Shown: positions 36,606-48,235 of the stretch, piece after piece | How positions within the stretch are numbered: the stretch's first letter is position 1 | Layout: every line of letters begins with the position of its first letter | NCBI GenBank assembly: GCA_026874595.1 | Contig: CM049308.1 | Coordinates: 97,559,124-97,623,123 of the forward strand | Length of the DNA: 64,000 nt | DNA from: Sipunculus nudus | Taxonomy: Eukaryota > Annelida > Sipuncula > Golfingiida > Sipunculidae | Reading direction: 5' to 3' | Program-made: the position numbers and the translations under genes | Notes under the pieces: model-generated | What the model saw: the letters and a program-made list of their open reading frames with translations, nothing else | What the model was told of the DNA's origin: nothing | The model's database searches: none

Positions 36606-39406
36606 TGCGCTGTGAGTCTGACAATCGGAGAATTTGGCGCTATATAAATACTATGTATTATTATTATTATATCTAGCATACTCCAAGTTGCCATTATGTT
36701 TTGTGAATTGTCTAACAGACTATCAACGGGCAAGATCGTTTTTCAGTTTTCTGATATACTCTCAGTGGCCATGATCGTTTGTGAGTTGCCTCTTCTACCC
36801 TAAGTGACTATAATCGTTTGAGAATTGTAGCTTGTTTCACATACACTCAGCACCAAAATCTTTTGCGAGTTGTTATACATACTCTGTGGTCATGACCTTT
36901 TGCGAGTTGTCTCACATACTCTGTGGCCATGATGGTTAGTCAGTTTGCCCTACATACTCTCAGTCACCATGATCGCTTGTGAGCTGTCTCATATACTCTC
37001 ATTGGCCAAGGTCGTTTGTGAGCTGTCTCATATACTCTCATTGGCCATGATCGTTTGTGAGTTGTCTCACATACTCTCAGTGGCCATGACCGTTTGTGAG
37101 TTGTCTCACATACTCTCAGTTGCCATGATCGTTTGTCAGTGGGTCTTACATACTCTCAGTGTCCATGATCGTTTGTGTGTTGTCTCACATACTCTCAGTG
37201 GTCGTGATTGTTCGTCAGTTGGTCTCAGATACTCTCAGTGGACATGATAGTTTGTGAGCTGCCTCACATACTCTGTGGCCAAGATCGTTTGTTATTTGGT
37301 CTCACATACTCTCAGTAGCCATGATCGTTTGTGAGCTGTCTCACATACTCTGTAGCAATGACCGTTTGTGAATTGTCTCCCATACTCTGTGGCCATGATC
37401 ATTTGTGAGTTGTCTCATATACTCTCATTGGCCATGATCGTTTGTGAGTTGTCTCAGATACTCTCAGTGGCTATGATCATTTGTCAGTGGGTCTTACATA
37501 CTCTCAGTATCCATGATCTTTTGTGTGTTGTCTCACATACTCTCAGTGGTCGTGATTGTTCGTCAGTTGGTCTCAGATACTCTCAGTGGACATGATAGTT
37601 TGTGAGCTGCCTCACATACTCTGTGGCCATGATGGTTTGCCAGTTGTATCACATACTCTGTGGCCATGATCATTTGCGAGCTGTCTCACATACTCTCAAA
37701 GGCCATGATCGTTTGTGAGTTGCCTCACATGTTCACAGTGGTCATGATCGTTGGGGAGCTTTCTCACATACTCTGTGGCCATGATTTTATGTGAGATGTC
37801 TCCCGTGGTCTGCAATTTAGATAAATGAGCTACCGTCATGTCCTAGATAAGTTCCTTTGAAATATTCCCTTTCAGGAGATCATGCACGCGTACATTACCA
37901 TATGAACTGTTTCATTATGAGGAACGTATTTTATACGCAACTATTGTCAGGATTATTCGAATAAAAACGCCCTAAAGAATGTTAATTCCAATTGGAAGAA
38001 ATGTTCCTGAGGTACGTTTAATAAAAACTGAGTTAAAGATGACTTTGGATTCCTCTAATTGCCTAGGCTTTTTATTAAATTCTGGTGTAAATCGAGATAT
38101 CTGGTGTATATACAGAGTGCAAATACTTATGGGTACTGGCTATCAACCTTACAACCATAATTGCCAAGGACCGCAAGTGAAAATCAAACTACCAGTGAAA
38201 ACCGAACACTTTTTTAAATCTCGCTGCTACTGATAGTGTGTGAAATATATTCTATGCAACATATGAAACACATATAGTAGTTTCTAAACAGTTTGTATGC
38301 CACCTACCAGCAAGAGAGATAAGTGCTTGTACCACCTACAACCACGAGATTCGTGTCTGCATCACTTATAAGCCAGAGACACTTGTGTCTGGCGAAATTT
38401 TCATGATTAACACTTTTGTAACAGTATTTTCTCTGTGACCTATGGAGAGAAAACATTTATTTTGTATATGTGTATACAGGAAAAAAATCGTGTCTGTTCC
38501 ACGTAAAGATTTTTCGTTCACTCTATAGGCAAAATGCATTTTTTTTAAGTCAGTGTTTTGTGACACATATGCATGAATATAATTTCGTCTGTGTAGACAC
38601 TGATAGATGAATCTGCTTTTGTTTCAACAGGATGTTTCAGGAACACGAGGATATCAAGCTTATTTTCGAGCAGTTTCGCTCTATGAAAGAGGTCAAGGAT
38701 ATGCGAGCCAATAAAGATCTTCAAAACCACGCGCTGCTCGTCATGTACACACTTGATGACATCATCAGTAGCCTTGATGACCAGGAGTACGTTGTTGATC
38801 TCCTCTTGAGAACTGGCAAGTCACATCGACGATTTCAAAACTTTCAGGCTAATACCGTATGGGTAAGAAAGACTCCAGGTTTTATCTAAGAAAATCACCA
38901 TCGAAGGCCCATCGGGAATAGTGCCAACATTATCATAACAAATCATAATGGACGGTCCATTGCGAATAATGCCGTTTTTGAACACGTCATCAGTGCACTC
39001 TACTGATAAATACGTTTCTTAAAATTTTGAATTATAGGACACGTTTGAAGATAGGGCGACGATGGTAGATTGCTCATCTGCACTTTCCTAATTTAATATG
39101 CATAGAACTTGGTCAGAGCATAAACAGGGCATTTAACACTTAATACAATATATTTAGTTTTGTCTGAATGACTAAATTTGTTAATATTCATTTTATAAAT
39201 TATATGAAGAGTTTAAAATGTAATCAAACACACAAATATACAACAATTGCATTTTATTCTTTTTACAGGCGATTGAAGATCCTTTTCTGTCAGCTATGAA
39301 ACAAGCATTTGGTCGACAGTTTAACTCGTATGTTAACAGCATGTACACAAAGACGATACGGTTTATTTTGAGCACACTAGAGTTGGGATTTAATGAAGAT
39401 CTGTAA
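32363..39406 (+). CDS. Globin (globin-X-like, probably N-myristoylated), 3 exons
   Basis: Joining 32,363-32,553, 38,631-38,862 and 39,269-39,406 gives 186 residues with consensus GT/AG sites. Residues 1-6 are MGCSIS: G2 fits N-myristoylation and C3 palmitoylation, as in membrane-associated globin X. The globin fold is readable: helix A with W47; CD1 Phe (F79 likely); distal E7 His in LQNHALLV (H97); proximal F8 His in TGKSH (H129); then G and H helices (AIEDPFLSAMKQAFG, TIRFILSTLELGF). Both haem-contact histidines are kept, so it should bind haem, possibly hexacoordinate. Intron phases 2 and 0 at these sites match the canonical B12.2 and G7.0 globin introns. The ~30-residue N-terminal extension also suits globin X. 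Neuroglobin-like is the alternative name. Intron 1 (6.1 kb) is mostly satellite. Confidence 0.88.
32985..36365. repeat. ~39-bp satellite in globin intron 1, left block
   Basis: About 87 head-to-tail units of gtagccatgatcgtttgtg + agttgtctcacatactctca (39 bp); many units are 37 bp through loss of 'ca' (ctgtggcc for ctcagtggcc). Frames stay open over runs of 39-bp units and shift at 37-bp ones, so it is not coding. Long segments recur about 1.5 kb apart (about 33,952-34,430 with about 35,483-35,910), and a ~115-bp three-unit block recurs near 33,730, 33,850 and 35,380: a higher-order structure. Confidence 0.95.
36366..36675 (+). mobile_element. CR1/L2-type LINE 3' end inserted in the satellite
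   Basis: Unrelated to the satellite on both sides. One plus frame reads SFKTNLKTYLFRQAF near 36,450-36,505, the hallmark C-terminus of CR1/L2-group ORF2. It is followed by the widespread 3' tail ttggcgctatataaatac and (ATT)n. A (GT)n run lies at 36,572-36,602. At about 310 bp it is a strongly 5'-truncated copy. Confidence 0.8.
36572..36602. repeat. (GT)n microsatellite
   Basis: About 15 GT dinucleotides within the LINE 3' untranslated region. Confidence 0.95.
36676..37802. repeat. ~39-bp satellite in globin intron 1, right block
   Basis: About 29 further units in the same orientation. The first units (ctccaagttgccattatg, gtctaacagactatcaac) are near copies of about 34,980-35,050, so this block shares higher-order structure with the left one. 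A pair of segments about 37,120-37,270 and 37,470-37,620 is also duplicated. Confidence 0.93.
37803..38630. other. Rest of globin intron 1
   Basis: Unique AT-rich sequence with no recognised element. A polypyrimidine-rich stretch precedes the exon 2 acceptor. Confidence 0.5.
38631..38862 (+). CDS. Globin exon 2 (helices C-F, distal and proximal His)
   Basis: The acceptor tttgtttcaacag precedes 38,631. The exon encodes the CD region, E helix with H97 and F helix with H129, and ends ...NTVW at a gtaaga donor (38,863), phase 0, matching the G7.0 intron. Confidence 0.9.
39269..39406 (+). CDS. Globin exon 3 (helices G-H and stop)
   Basis: The acceptor attctttttacag precedes 39,269. The exon encodes 45 residues starting AIEDPFLSAMKQ and ending GFNEDL, then TAA at 39,404. 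The length and helix pattern match the last exon of animal globins. Confidence 0.9.
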   Translation, partial: AIEDPFLSAMKQAFGRQFNSYVNSMYTKTIRFILSTLELGFNEDL

Positions 39407-39850
39407 CCAAAGTGATGAGACATGTAATCTAACAAATACTGAACATGAGACCTGGCTTGAAAAGACGGATATTGGTGAATATTAAATTTTCGGGCCGTCA
39501 GAGTCATCTTGAAAACAGCCCCAAATTGTTCATGAACGCTACAGGTATATGGAAGATGAAGACTCTACTGTAGACGAGAAAACATATTTTATTTTCGAAA
39601 CGTCGTTATAAATAACTGTATATATATTTATGTATAGTTATATATGTCAAATACAAGACGCCGCTTGGAATGTCAATTAACACCATAGATTCTGTAGAAA
39701 GTGAAGCAGGTTTTCGTTTTAAAGATTATCTTTTCGTTTCAGGGGTAAATTGCAATAAATTTATCAGTTTAATGCTGATAGTACATCATTCCCATGTAAA
39801 TCTACAGAATGAAAGGTAAATAAATGTATCGTCAGAAAAATGTAATAAAA
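39407..39850 (+). other. Globin 3' UTR with candidate poly(A) signals
   Basis: AT-rich sequence after the stop with aataaa at about 39,754, 39,819 and 39,844. The last two, 25 bp apart, are the likeliest poly(A) signals. Confidence 0.5.
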
Positions 39851-41300
39851 GTGTCATTACAATATCAAAACGCCTACCAGATGGTAAAACAACAAGATAT
39901 ACGTTTAAATATAACAATATGATGGTTTACCTACACCTGTGTACGAATCAATTTGGATTGTATTACTCCCTAACTGAAGACAGAAAAACAGTCAGACAAA
40001 TAAACAAGGAGTATTACACACAGAGAAACAGACAAATAATTATGCAAATATCATAATATTTATGATAATCATTATATTTTTCATGTACAGTCAAACAGAC
40101 AAAGAAGAACACAGACAACTCCGGATGTCTTATATACAGTCAGACAAATTAGACGATCAGAGGAAAAGGTAAATTCTAAGGTAAGGGACATTCAGGTCAA
40201 TCATGAAGTAAATAGATGATAAAGAGACGCATATTATGAGCTACAATTTAGCATAAAAATCGAGTTATAAGCATTTTTAACGAGAACTTTGTCGTCCAGG
40301 ACATAATACAAACAGAAACATGGTTCAAAACATTTAATATATTACAATCAAAATACATTTTATGCCATTGATCAAAGGGGGCTCGACCTTAAAGAGGTAT
40401 ATGCCCCACCATTATTTGCATTGCATATATTCTTCAGAGCACACAGGAAATATTGTGCAGTTAACAGAAAATGTGGATAAATAGTTCAAATAAATCAAAA
40501 CTTTAAAACGGATAGTTCTAAACATCGCTGCACTTTTGCTGACTGGCACATATACATGTTTACATTATCTGGTACCAAAAACTTCGTTGACTAAAAATAA
40601 GTGTTACACATATACATGAAAAGGAGCACACAATTAACATAAATCTTTGATAATATTCAATATTTAACTAAAATCCCAGATTTTGCTCAATAATCTGCTG
40701 AAGTGATTAAGTTTTATCAAAATCATGTTTTTTAGCAGATCTACAAACTTCAGTACAACTGGCAAGGTACGGATATATAAAACTACTTAAACAATGATAC
40801 CACGCAAGATCTTGGTAACACTTTACGAGATTAACATAAAACTCTTAATCCTTTAGAGGTTCAATTACGTGACTTCATAATCTTGTCTTATCAGTTTAAT
40901 TTATCATCCAAAATAAAACCTTAAGAATCCAGTTGTTGACACTTTTTGTAACGGGATATTATTAATCAATATTTCAATGTTTCCTACTAACTACAGACTT
41001 TTTTTAGATTTCTTGATTACCATAAAGTGTGTTTTATTAATATTTAAAGATAACGTATTGACATTAAGTCACACAACCAAATTAGATAATTCTTTCTTTA
41101 AAATGTTAACAATGTCAGTTAAGCTTTATCCATTGACAAATATATTTGTATCATCTACAAATATAGTAATGGAAACATTGTAGTTCAAATATTAACCATG
41201 TCATTAACAAAATGAACCAAGGTCCCAGAATTTAACCTCGACGAACACCACAAGTAACCTTCTTTGGTTCTGAGCTGGTCTCTTTCTAATGACCTTTCTA
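39851..41300. other. Intergenic DNA, nothing recognised
   Basis: AT-rich sequence with only short frames. Clustered 'cagacaaa' motifs at 39,990-40,150 recall the cagacagaca-rich repeats at 58-63 kb but are too weak to assign. Confidence 0.4.
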
Positions 41301-41329
41301 ATCGCTTTTTCTCATTTGACAGGAAAGTT

Positions 41330-41785
41330 CAAGAGACTTGCATCCGCGCAATTATAAGAATGTCAAAAGTCCCCAAATTCAAAAAGCTAGACCTCTCTAG
41401 GATAAAATGTGACAGAGCTGAAATCTCATATATTCATCTTTAACGACAAACGGTGTGAGATTTGGCGAGACTTGAAATTGTTTCATTTACAATCAAATGG
41501 AACATGATGCAAACAACTAGACCTCTCTAGCATAAAAGAAAATAAAAAGAAAATACATAAATATTTTCAATTTATTAAATTCACCCTTAAATAGGTAGCC
41601 ATGGCAACGGTTGAATAAGACCACGTGTCCACAGGAATGAAGCCATGGGTTCTAGTTTTAGATGCTGCAAAAAGGGTTGTTATATTGTTTACAGTCGCAA
41701 AAACAATATCTCACCGTTTTTCAGGTGCAGTATCCCCTGGTGGCCATTTCCTAAAAATTAAATCAGTTTTGAGATATGGTGGTTC

Positions 41786-41790
<5 letters not shown>
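41330..41790 (+). repeat. Diverged relative of the 58-63 kb repeat family
   Basis: The stretch with tagacctctctaggataaa matches motifs at 60,908 and 62,512. About 41,592-41,790 (gtagccatggcaacggttg ... gatgctgcaa ... cagtatcccctggtggcc) parallels 63,195-63,345. The cccctggtggcc block is a weaker CTCF-like match at the same relative place. Confidence 0.6.

Positions 41791-41847
<57 letters not shown>
41789..41847. repeat. (TA)n microsatellite
   Basis: About 29 uninterrupted TA dinucleotides. Confidence 0.97.
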
Positions 41848-41849
<2 letters not shown>

Positions 41850-42090
41850 ATTCACTCAAGTGTCATGTTCATATCGCCACCGCGATAATGTGTCTTCCAT
41901 ATGTACATGCTCATGAAATCACCTACATCGTCCTATAATACATAATCATTAGCTCCATTAATTGGCATTGTTAAGGAATTTTGTTAAGGATTTAAATCCT
42001 CATCTCTAAAAATCTGTGGAGGCTGTCGTGGTCTTGTTGACCTACAGGGTTCTGGACACGGACGCATCGTTTTACTCGTAGGTGTACCCA

Positions 42091-43065
42091 AATAATAATA
42101 ATAATTTATTCTTATAATGCGCACATATCCAGAATCCAAGACTCTGCTCAAGGCGCATAACAATACAATATGTAAATAGCAATCACATACATTCAAAATA
42201 AATGACAATATTTAGTACATATTTAAAACATAATGCCAGTGTTAAGATAAATAAAATGTCATAATACTAAATACTCAAACATAGCATATAATCTACCATT
42301 TACATAAAATATTATCAAAGGCTTGCCTAAAAAAAGTGTCTTCAGTGCACGTTTTAATATATCAATAGAATCTGATTTTTTTATATAGTCCGACAAACTG
42401 TTCCAGAGCACTGGAGCACAACAACTGAATGCATTGATCCCCATTGGTAGATAATTTACTCCTAGGTTCACAAAGACGCATGTTCTCATTACTTGAACTA
42501 AATTGACGAGGTGTAAAATGTAAATGGAATAATTCTGTGACATAAAAGGGGTGCTTTCTCATTGAGAGCCTTATATGTAAGCAGCAATATTTTAAATCTA
42601 ATACGAAATTCCACAGGTAGCCAGTACTACTTGAACGAGACGGGTGATTATATGATCACGTTTTGGACATCTGGATACAATGCGAGCCGTTTGATTTTGA
42701 ATTCTTTGCAGTCTTAGCATCTGAGATTTGGGTACTCCTTATATTAGAGAATTATAAACATCTCACCTCGACAAAATCAAACTTTGTGCTAACTGTGCAA
42801 CAGTTGACTTAGAAAAATAATTGCAGATCCGCCCAAGGCTATACAGATCGAGATAAGCACTCTTACATATAAAACTGATTTGTGTCTTTGGTTTCATATG
42901 ATCATCTAAAATAACTCCCGGAATTCGCACTTTCTGGGTAAGTTTAATGGCACAGGTACGAATAGTAATGCAGGGATTAACAACTTTCTGTAACTGCTTA
43001 GATGAACCCATTATAATCATCTCACTTTTGTCATCGTTGAGTTTAAGCTTGTTTTGTATCATCTA
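42091..43065 (-). pseudogene. 3' part of a CR1/L2-group LINE
   Basis: On minus, 43,062-42,763 reads NKLKLNDDKSEMIIMG, ITIRTCAIKLTQKVRIPGVILDDHM, QISFICKSAYLDL and RICNYFSKSTVAQLAQSLILS, the RT thumb/post-RT region. 42,543-42,259 reads CEPRSKL in one frame, then INAFSCCAPVLWNSLSDYI and DILKRALKTLF, the typical C-terminus. The tail ends in gcgcattataagaat and (ATT)n at 42,091-42,105, resembling the insert at 36.6 kb. Frameshifts separate the pieces. It stops at 43,065 against the 3' end of another LINE. Confidence 0.8.
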
Positions 43066-45307
43066 ATGAATGAACGAATATTTATTCAGGTAGTTTGGCC
43101 TCCGGCCCATAGAACCAATACAATAAAATACACAAATCTGTGGTGTTCGTCCAAGGTAATGCAAACTATAAAAGTAATTGAAAAAATGCTAAAACATTAC
43201 TAACAATAATGCATGTTAAAATAAATAATACACAACCTTTTGTGTCGAAGTTTGTAAAAAATAAATAAATAAATAAATATAACATATGTACACTGTTATG
43301 TCATAATCTGGATAGGTCTGTGTCAAAAGCCACATGTAGAACACAATTATTAGTCAACCATAGACATGCTGCAACAATCTGAATACCGTGCTGCCCTCTG
43401 TAGTTAGTACATAACATACATTATAAATCTCCCATGGTGTAGCAGGTACCCCACACGTTGATCAATATACATTTCCGTTTTTCTAAAGGAGTGGTATATA
43501 TACATAGCTAGATTATTCATGGTATTACTATTTTTACATGACATCAGCTGAATAAAACTAAAAAGATGGACTAAAACGCTTTCCAAATACCCGCAATCAC
43601 CCCATCCCCATAGTTCACTACCATATGTCAACAATGGTAAGACCATTGTATCAAAAATATAAAACAGCTGACTAAAAGTTGTTGATTCGTATTGAATATG
43701 GTATTTCTTTATCAATTCCAACCCTTTTTGTGCCCGATAAGCCTAGTACTTATGACATTTTGACCATATACTAAAGCTTGAGAAAACTTATCCAAGATAA
43801 GTATACGAGCTCACTGCTTCAATATCAGAACCCATGAATTTTCATTTTTCATTTTTTAAATCTTCCATCATTTCTAAACACCACCACTTTAGTTTTCTTA
43901 AGATTCACATTCATCCCATATCGGTGGCAAAAAGACTATGGTTTTAATGTGGTTCTGTAGGTTTTCAACTGTGTCTCCTAGTAAAACAATATCATCTGCA
44001 TACATAATAATGGGTAAATTTGGCGTTTCTTCAGTTAAGGCTATACCACGGTGACCTGATTGCATAATCATATGATAAAGTTCATTCATAACGTAATAAA
44101 TAACATAGGGCTTATCATACAGCCTTGCCTTGTCCCAGTCTCACATGAAAATATTCAGACAAGCCTGTTTCTGTTAAAGCACATAACTGTAATTTAGAAT
44201 ACATGGAGTTGAGATTTTTAAAAAAAAAGTTTCCTGTTACACCATTTTTTAGTAGAACATACATTAAAATATTATGTGTTATGCTGTCAAAAGCTTTTGA
44301 AAAATCTACAAGCAATGTATATACTCTTCCTTTAGGTTTAGATATATTTTTTTAATTACTGACATAAGGGTATACATATTGTCAACAGTGCTTCTCTGTT
44401 TCCTGAACCCTGCCTGTTCCTCTACAAGTATGTCTGCTTCCTCTGCCCATTTTATTAACCTATTATTTATTATTTTACAAAAGATTTATCCAATACAACT
44501 TTATAATGAAATTAATTCCCCTATAGTTAATCATATCATTAATGTCTCCTTGTTTATACAGAGGTAGGATAATTGCATGTGCCCAGTTATCTAGGAATAC
44601 CCCTTGATGTAAAGCCTCATTAAATAACACAAGTGGCATATCTTCTAGATTACAAATATTGTCCTTGTATATTTTTGTGACCAACCCATCTAGTCCTGGT
44701 GCTTTTCTAGTTTTCATTTCATTAACCACTTTTTTTAATTTCAAATAGGTTATTTCACTATAAAGATCAGAATATTGTGAGTTTCAATATGTCTCATCTT
44801 GTAATATTTATAATTCTGTAATGTCAGTTTCAAAGGTATTCTCCAACTGTATTCTATCTGCAAATAAATTTTAAAAATATGTGTACCATTCCTGCTTTTT
44901 ATACCAGGGTTGCTTCTGAGATTTTTCAATATCCACCACATTTCATCATTAGATTGACACCTCATCAACTGATCAGTAGCTTTCTTCTCTTGCATTTTTT
45001 GTTTATTTGCACACATGTTTTTGAAAGACCGTTTCTTCTCTCTCTCACACTTAGGTCTGCTTTTTGACTTGTTAGTCTGTATTTACTTAATGCTTTATAT
45101 TTTTCCTGTTTTGCAATAATACACTCTTGATCCCACCATTTGGTTGCATTCTTGGTTTCACTCTCTTGTTATTTTTATTAGGTAAGTTTTGCTGTGCAAT
45201 ACACTGCAATAGTAATATCATTTTTTCAGCACCAACATTAGGGTCATTTAACACATTCATGTAGAACTGGTTTATTAAACCTGTCACCTCATAATCTTCT
45301 TCCCAGA
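43066..45307 (-). pseudogene. LINE ORF2 RT and 3' end (outer element, 3' half)
   Basis: Minus-strand fragments in order: a linker (45,287-45,087), CQSNDEMWWILKNLRS (~44,950), RT motifs KTRKAPGLDGLVTKIY and NYRGI (~44,720-44,530), VDFSKAFDSITHNIL (~44,310), the MYADDIVLL catalytic box (~44,010) and MVLPLLTYGSELWG (~43,640). The 3' UTR (tgggccggaggccaaactac, tgaataaatattcgttcat) ends at about 43,066. Several stops and frameshifts make it inactive. The upstream half continues at 48,236, beyond a nested RTE element. Clade not assigned. Confidence 0.8.
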
Positions 45308-45323
45308 CAACTTACTTACTTAC

Positions 45324-46727
45324 TTAATCCTCTTCACCCCGACTGGGGCATAAGGCTGCAGTAAGCACCTTCCACCTGGCCCGGTGCCTGGCAGCGTGTT
45401 GGGCTTGTCCCCATGTGAGGCAACCTTCTTCCAGTTCAGCTATCACGGTTCGGCGCCAAGTGGTTTTGGGACGTCCCCGCTTTCTTTTGCCCGTTGGTGT
45501 CCATCTCAGAGCAACTTTTGGGATGCGATCTTCTTCCATCCTGAGTACATGACCCAGCCATCGGAATCGGCGTCTTTTCATCTCATCAGCAATGCTTTGG
45601 CACTCCGTCCTGATGTACAGGTTGATGTTTGATATAGTGTTTGGCCAAAATATGCGGCATATCCTGCGTAGGCATCGGTTGTGGAAGGACTCGACTCTTC
45701 CCATGTCGACTTTAGTCACTCTCCAGCATTCAGAGCCATACAGGAGAACAGACTTGACATTGCTGTTGTACAGTCGGATTTTAGTGTGCAGGCTGTACTC
45801 TTTTGACTTCGAAATGTTGTGGAGTCGAGCGAAAGCACCCTGCGCTTTGCCGAGTCTTGCTTTGATGTCTTTCTGCGCTCCATTGTCTTTGCTGATTAGA
45901 CTGCCCAAATAGGTGAAATCATCCACCATCTCCGCGGATTTACCACTGATGGTGATGGGAGTTACAACACTAGAGCTGATACTCATCACCTTAGTCTTGC
46001 TGCAGCTGATGGTTAAACCTGTTTTAGCTGCAAAGTTGCTCAGTCTGTCAGTCTTTTCCTGCAGGTGGCTGTGCTTGAAGGACAATAGAGCTAGGTCATC
46101 TGCAAAGTCGAGATCTTCTAGGTGGGAAAAGAGAGTCCACTGGATGCCTCTTGCTTTGTCTGCTGTTGTCTTTCTCATGACCCTGTCGATGGTGACGAGG
46201 AAGAGGATTGGAGATAAGATGCAACCTTGACGCACACCAGACTCTACTTTGAACTAGTCTGTCAGGGTATTATCCATGATAATACTGCACTCAAAGTGTC
46301 TGTAAAACATGCTAATCAGGGTGATAATCTTTTGTGGTACAACATATGATTGCAGTATTTTCCAAAGTGATTCACGGTGAACGCTGTCGAAGGCCTTCTT
46401 AAAGTCGACAAAATTGATGTGCAAGGGTGTGTTCCACTCTAGACATTGTTCGATGATATTTCTTAATGCAAATATCTGGTCGACACACCCTCTTCCTTTC
46501 CTGAATCCTGCTTGTTGGGGTCTGAGCTTGGTGTCAATTGCTCTTTTCAGCAGGACTCTGCAGAAGACCTTACTGGGGATTGACAGCTTTGCCCAGTCTT
46601 CAGGGATGACATTCTGTGTCCAGATGGTATTGAAGAGGTCGGTTAGCAGGTTGGTGGCCAGATCAACATCTGCCTTCAACATTTCTGCATGGATGCTATC
46701 AATGCCTGATGCTTTGTTGTTCTTCAT
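45324..46727 (-). pseudogene. RTE-type reverse transcriptase (one internal stop)
   Basis: Two frames, 46,727-46,254 and 46,235-45,324, are the same reading frame separated by a stop near 46,255 where a Trp is expected. All RT palm motifs are present, including KAFDS and FADD (residues 44-47 of the second piece), plus the conserved C-terminus to CPSRGEED. A small frameshift near 46,755 separates it from the upstream linker frame (47,023-46,742). Confidence 0.88.
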
Positions 46728-46741
46728 GGCCTTGATAGCTC

Positions 46742-48150
46742 TTATAACCTCCTCAGCTGTGGGTCAGTATCAATGTCGAGGAGGTCATCTGCAGGTGCAG
46801 GATCCGCGGGCTTATTTGGGACAGGGTGGTTGAGGACCTCCTTGAAATGTTGAACCCAACGGGCAGCTTGCTCACTCTCCGTGGACAGGGTATTGCTATT
46901 TATTTCCTTGACCGGGGCAGAATGGTTGTTGTGGTTTCTGCTAAGTAGTTTGGTGATTTTGTAGACAATGTTCATGTCACCTCGTGCTGCGGCCTGCTCT
47001 GCTTCACCTGCCAACTTCTCCACAAAGTTTCTTTTGTCCTTCCTTGCGTTTCGCTTGACCTCCTTGTCCTTGTTTCTGTAGGCAACTCTGACTTGTTCCT
47101 GGAGTCATAGGGACTTTGTGTTCATCAGCTTTTCTTTCAGGCCTTTCCTTTCATCAATCCTTCTCCAGGTTTCCGTTGTCAGCCATTCCTTGTTTTTCTT
47201 TTCCTTGAAGCCAAGGACCGTTTCTGCTGTGGAACAGTAGCTGGTCTTGATGAAGTCCCATTGCTGACTGACATCTGCGTTTGGCTCATTTTCATCTGGT
47301 AGGGCGCTGAAACGGTTCTTCAGCTCCAGCACAAATGCAGCCTTGGTGTCAGGGCTTTTGAGTTTGGAAATGTCGAGCTGTTTTCGGCGTTGGCCTTGTG
47401 GGATTGTCTTCCGGAGTTTACGTCTGATGAAGGCAACAACAAGGTGGTGGTCACTGTTGGCATCTGCACCCCGATAAACTCGAACATCTTGGAGAGACGT
47501 GCGCCACTTGCCATTGATCATGATGTGGTCAATCTGGTTGGTTGTGGCTCCATCAGGAGATGTCCAAGTAAGTTTATGGATGGATTTGTGTGGGAATATG
47601 GTACCTCCAATGACCAGTCTGTTGTTCATGCAAAAGCACACTAGTTGCTCCCCATTCTCATTCATTTTGCCGCATCCATGGGTACCCATTGCTTTCTCAA
47701 AGTGAGTGTTATCGGCTCCTACTTTCGCGTTGTGGTCACCAATGACTAGGAGTATGTCATGTTGTGGGACTTTTGAAACCGCCAGCTGTAGTTGCTCATA
47801 CCAGTCATTTTTTACATCAATATCAGCGTCATTTGTCGGCCCGTAGCACTGTGGGATGGTAAGCTTGCATTACTTTGAGTTGAACCGCGCTCGAATCAGA
47901 CGTTCAATGATAGGTTCCCATTCCATAAGAGTGCTGTCTTCTTTGAGATCATGATGGCTACACCATAGGTGTGGACATCTTCGTGTCCTGAGTAGAGGAC
48001 GACAGTACCATCGCTTGTTGTCAGACGTCCAGAACCGGTCCAACGGCACTCACTGATACCCAGGATGTCCAACTTATATACAACGTACGAACATTCCATG
48101 CTCCCACACGTAGCTTGGTTTTGGGTCGCAGCAGATCCGTCTTCACACTC
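46742..48150 (-). pseudogene. RTE-type endonuclease and linker
   Basis: An APE-type endonuclease that would nick target DNA for reverse transcription. Its C-terminal half is intact in one frame (47,890-47,105) with QCYGPTNDAD, LVIGDHNAKVG, NQIDHIMI and SDHHL. The N-terminal part (~48,150-47,900) is out of frame and lacks some residues after RTLY. A stop near 47,105 and a frameshift near 46,755 break the linker. Confidence 0.82.
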
Positions 48151-48235
48151 CCAACTTCCTGGGGTTTGGTCAAGAGTGGTCACCGAGTCAACTTGACTTT
48201 GGTCTGCTGTGCCACAACTGATGGTAGGTAAATTT

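Larger units (their letters stand above)
45308..48235 (-). mobile_element. Nested RTE-type LINE, nearly full-length ORF
   Basis: An endonuclease-RT element inserted in the outer LINE. Read on minus, the endonuclease starts near 48,150 (LRVGAWNVRTLY, then LDILGISECRWTGSGRL) and continues with GDHNAKVG and IDHIMINGKWR ... RGADANSDHHLVVA. RT follows (KNNKASGIDSIHAEML, FVDFKKAFDSVHRESLW, RQGCILSPILF, DLDFADDLALLS), then the GHVLRM, GRPKTTWRR and CPSRGEED C-terminal block ending at 45,324. The 3' end is a short AAGT/TAAG microsatellite (45,308-45,325), as RTE elements have. The 5' boundary (~48,235) is approximate. Confidence 0.85.

Noticed and set aside
32968-37600. Hydrophobic repeat proteins (V-A-M-I-V-C-E-L-S-H-I-L-S)
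   Set aside because: Frames are short, broken by 37-bp units and lie in the globin intron array.
1-37802. CRISPR arrays
   Set aside because: The tandem units are contiguous with no unique spacers, and the genome is eukaryotic.
45384-46833. Plus-strand open frames opposite the RTE RT
   Set aside because: Antisense to the well-supported RT coding sequence; no motifs of their own.
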